In this document: positions 13,271-13,960 of the stretch, piece by piece
Layout of the letters: every line of letters begins with the position of its first letter
Numbering within the stretch: the first letter of the stretch is position 1
Assembly (NCBI GenBank): GCA_030628445.1
Contig: DAOVQV010000011.1
Span: forward strand, 1 to 13,960
Length of the DNA: 13,960 nucleotides
DNA from: Phycisphaerae bacterium
Lineage (GTDB): Bacteria > Planctomycetota > Phycisphaerae > SM23-33
Direction of reading: 5' to 3'
Position numbers and translations under genes: made by a program
Notes under the pieces: generated by a model
Seen by the model: the letters and a program-made list of their open reading frames with translations, nothing else
Database searches by the model: none
Told to the model about the DNA's origin: nothing

Positions 13271-13960
13271 ATGCCCGACAGCAAGATACTTCAGACTATC
13301 ACCTCGCCGCACCAACTCAGACGCCTTGACGAGGCGCAACTTCAACAATTGGCCGACGAAATCCGCCAAACGATCATCCAAACCGTCTCGAAGCGAGGCG
13401 GGCACCTGGCCAGCAACCTCGGGGTCACCGAACTGACGGTCGCTCTTCACCATGTCTTCGACTTCTCCCGCGATCGGTTGCTTTGGGATGTCGGGCACCA
13501 GTGCTATCCGCACAAGCTGCTCACCGGCAGGTACGGCCGGTTCGAGACGCTTCGGCAAGCGGGAGGGATCAGCGGTTTCCCCGACCCGGCTGAGAGCTTC
13601 TACGACCTGTTCGCAACCGGCCATGCCGGAACGGCCATCTCAACGGCGGCCGGACTCGCCTGGGCCGACCAGCAGGCCGGGGCCGATACAAAAGTCGTCG
13701 CAGTCGTCGGCGACGCCAGCATCGTAAACGGTTTGGCGTTGGAGGGAATCAATAACGCGGCACTGCTGGGGCGGCAGTTCCTGATCGTTCTGAACGACAA
13801 TTCCATGGCAATCGATCGCACACAGGGGGCCCTGTCGAACGTGCTCGACCGTGTCAGGACCACGCACACCTACGCCGACATAAAGGCGTCCACCGAACAA
13901 CTCCTCCAGCACCTTCCGTTGGGCGACGAGATCGCCGAGGCCATTCGCCACATCAAGGAC
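13271..13960 (+). CDS. dxs: 1-deoxy-D-xylulose-5-phosphate synthase, N-terminal part (cut by window edge)
   Basis: Joins pyruvate and glyceraldehyde 3-phosphate to make 1-deoxyxylulose 5-phosphate, the first step of the MEP isoprenoid pathway, using thiamine diphosphate. Only the first 230 codons are present, and the frame is open to the last base. Visible are GGHLASNLGVTELTVALHHVFD (His45 equals E. coli His49), WDVGHQCYPHKLLTGR, FATGHAGTAIS and the cofactor motif from GDAS (147-150) to NDN (175-177). Asp148 and Asn177 are spaced 29 residues apart, as are the E. coli metal ligands. The usual GDG of the cofactor motif is GDA here. The ATG lies 4 bases after the ispA stop, with AAAGGA about 12 bases upstream in ispA, so the pair forms an isoprenoid operon. 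Confidence 0.92.
   Translation, partial: MPDSKILQTITSPHQLRRLDEAQLQQLADEIRQTIIQTVSKRGGHLASNLGVTELTVALHHVFDFSRDRLLWDVGHQCYPHKLLTGRYGRFETLRQAGGISGFPDPAESFYDLFATGHAGTAISTAAGLAWADQQAGADTKVVAVVGDASIVNGLALEGINNAALLGRQFLIVLNDNSMAIDRTQGALSNVLDRVRTTHTYADIKASTEQLLQHLPLGDEIAEAIRHIKD

Noticed and set aside
1..13960. CRISPR array, insertion sequence, phage, tRNA or rRNA genes
   Set aside because: I saw no regularly spaced repeats, transposase or integrase motifs, terminal inverted repeats or conserved RNA sequences. The window reads as ordinary chromosome.

Overview
This is a compact, GC-rich bacterial chromosomal window holding twelve genes, one of which is cut by the right edge. I see no tRNA, rRNA, CRISPR array or insertion sequence. 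The gene set is a Gram-negative type (lpxA for lipid A) together with a DUF2961/GH172 enzyme, a secreted planctomycete-style alpha/beta hydrolase and scattered, mostly unlinked housekeeping genes. This suggests a member of the Planctomycetota (possibly a Phycisphaerae-like lineage, perhaps from a metagenome assembly). The lineage is an inference from gene content, not a marker-based placement.

Layout. Left edge: a minus-strand 6-phosphofructokinase whose first 13-14 codons lie in a different frame from the rest (apparent one-base deletion at 1096-1098). A small plus-strand PilZ-domain protein follows, divergent from it. Positions 1658-6902 are a minus-strand glycan-use block: a secreted alpha/beta hydrolase-like protein (transcribed first), then a GH36-type alpha-galactosidase and a GH4 NAD/Mn-dependent glycosidase. 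Positions 7026-9987 continue on the minus strand: a GalU-like nucleotidyltransferase overlapping a GH172 glycosidase, then a separately promoted class IV branched-chain aminotransferase. From 10094 the plus strand carries an acylphosphatase overlapping a cation-diffusion-facilitator metal transporter. A convergent lpxA follows, and the window closes with an isoprenoid pair, a short-chain prenyl diphosphate synthase (ispA-like) and the first 230 codons of dxs.

How it works together. The GH36 and GH4 enzymes probably both release alpha-galactose (or a related sugar) inside the cell by unrelated mechanisms. GH172 would open furanosidic linkages, and the GalU-like protein would supply UDP-glucose-type sugar nucleotides. 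Phosphofructokinase feeds glycolysis. Dxs supplies 1-deoxyxylulose phosphate, whose MEP-pathway products the prenyl synthase condenses. LpxA starts lipid A synthesis.

I did not find a clearly new multi-gene system. The points most worth a second look are the pfk frameshift, the GH36/GH4 tandem, the hydrolase with glycine in place of the nucleophilic serine, the GalU/GH172 coupling, a dyad made of two back-to-back -35 boxes between galU and acyP, and unusual residues in LpxA and Dxs. Promoter calls are by-eye matches to sigma70-like boxes and are tentative. No gene-free stretch exceeds 300 bases.
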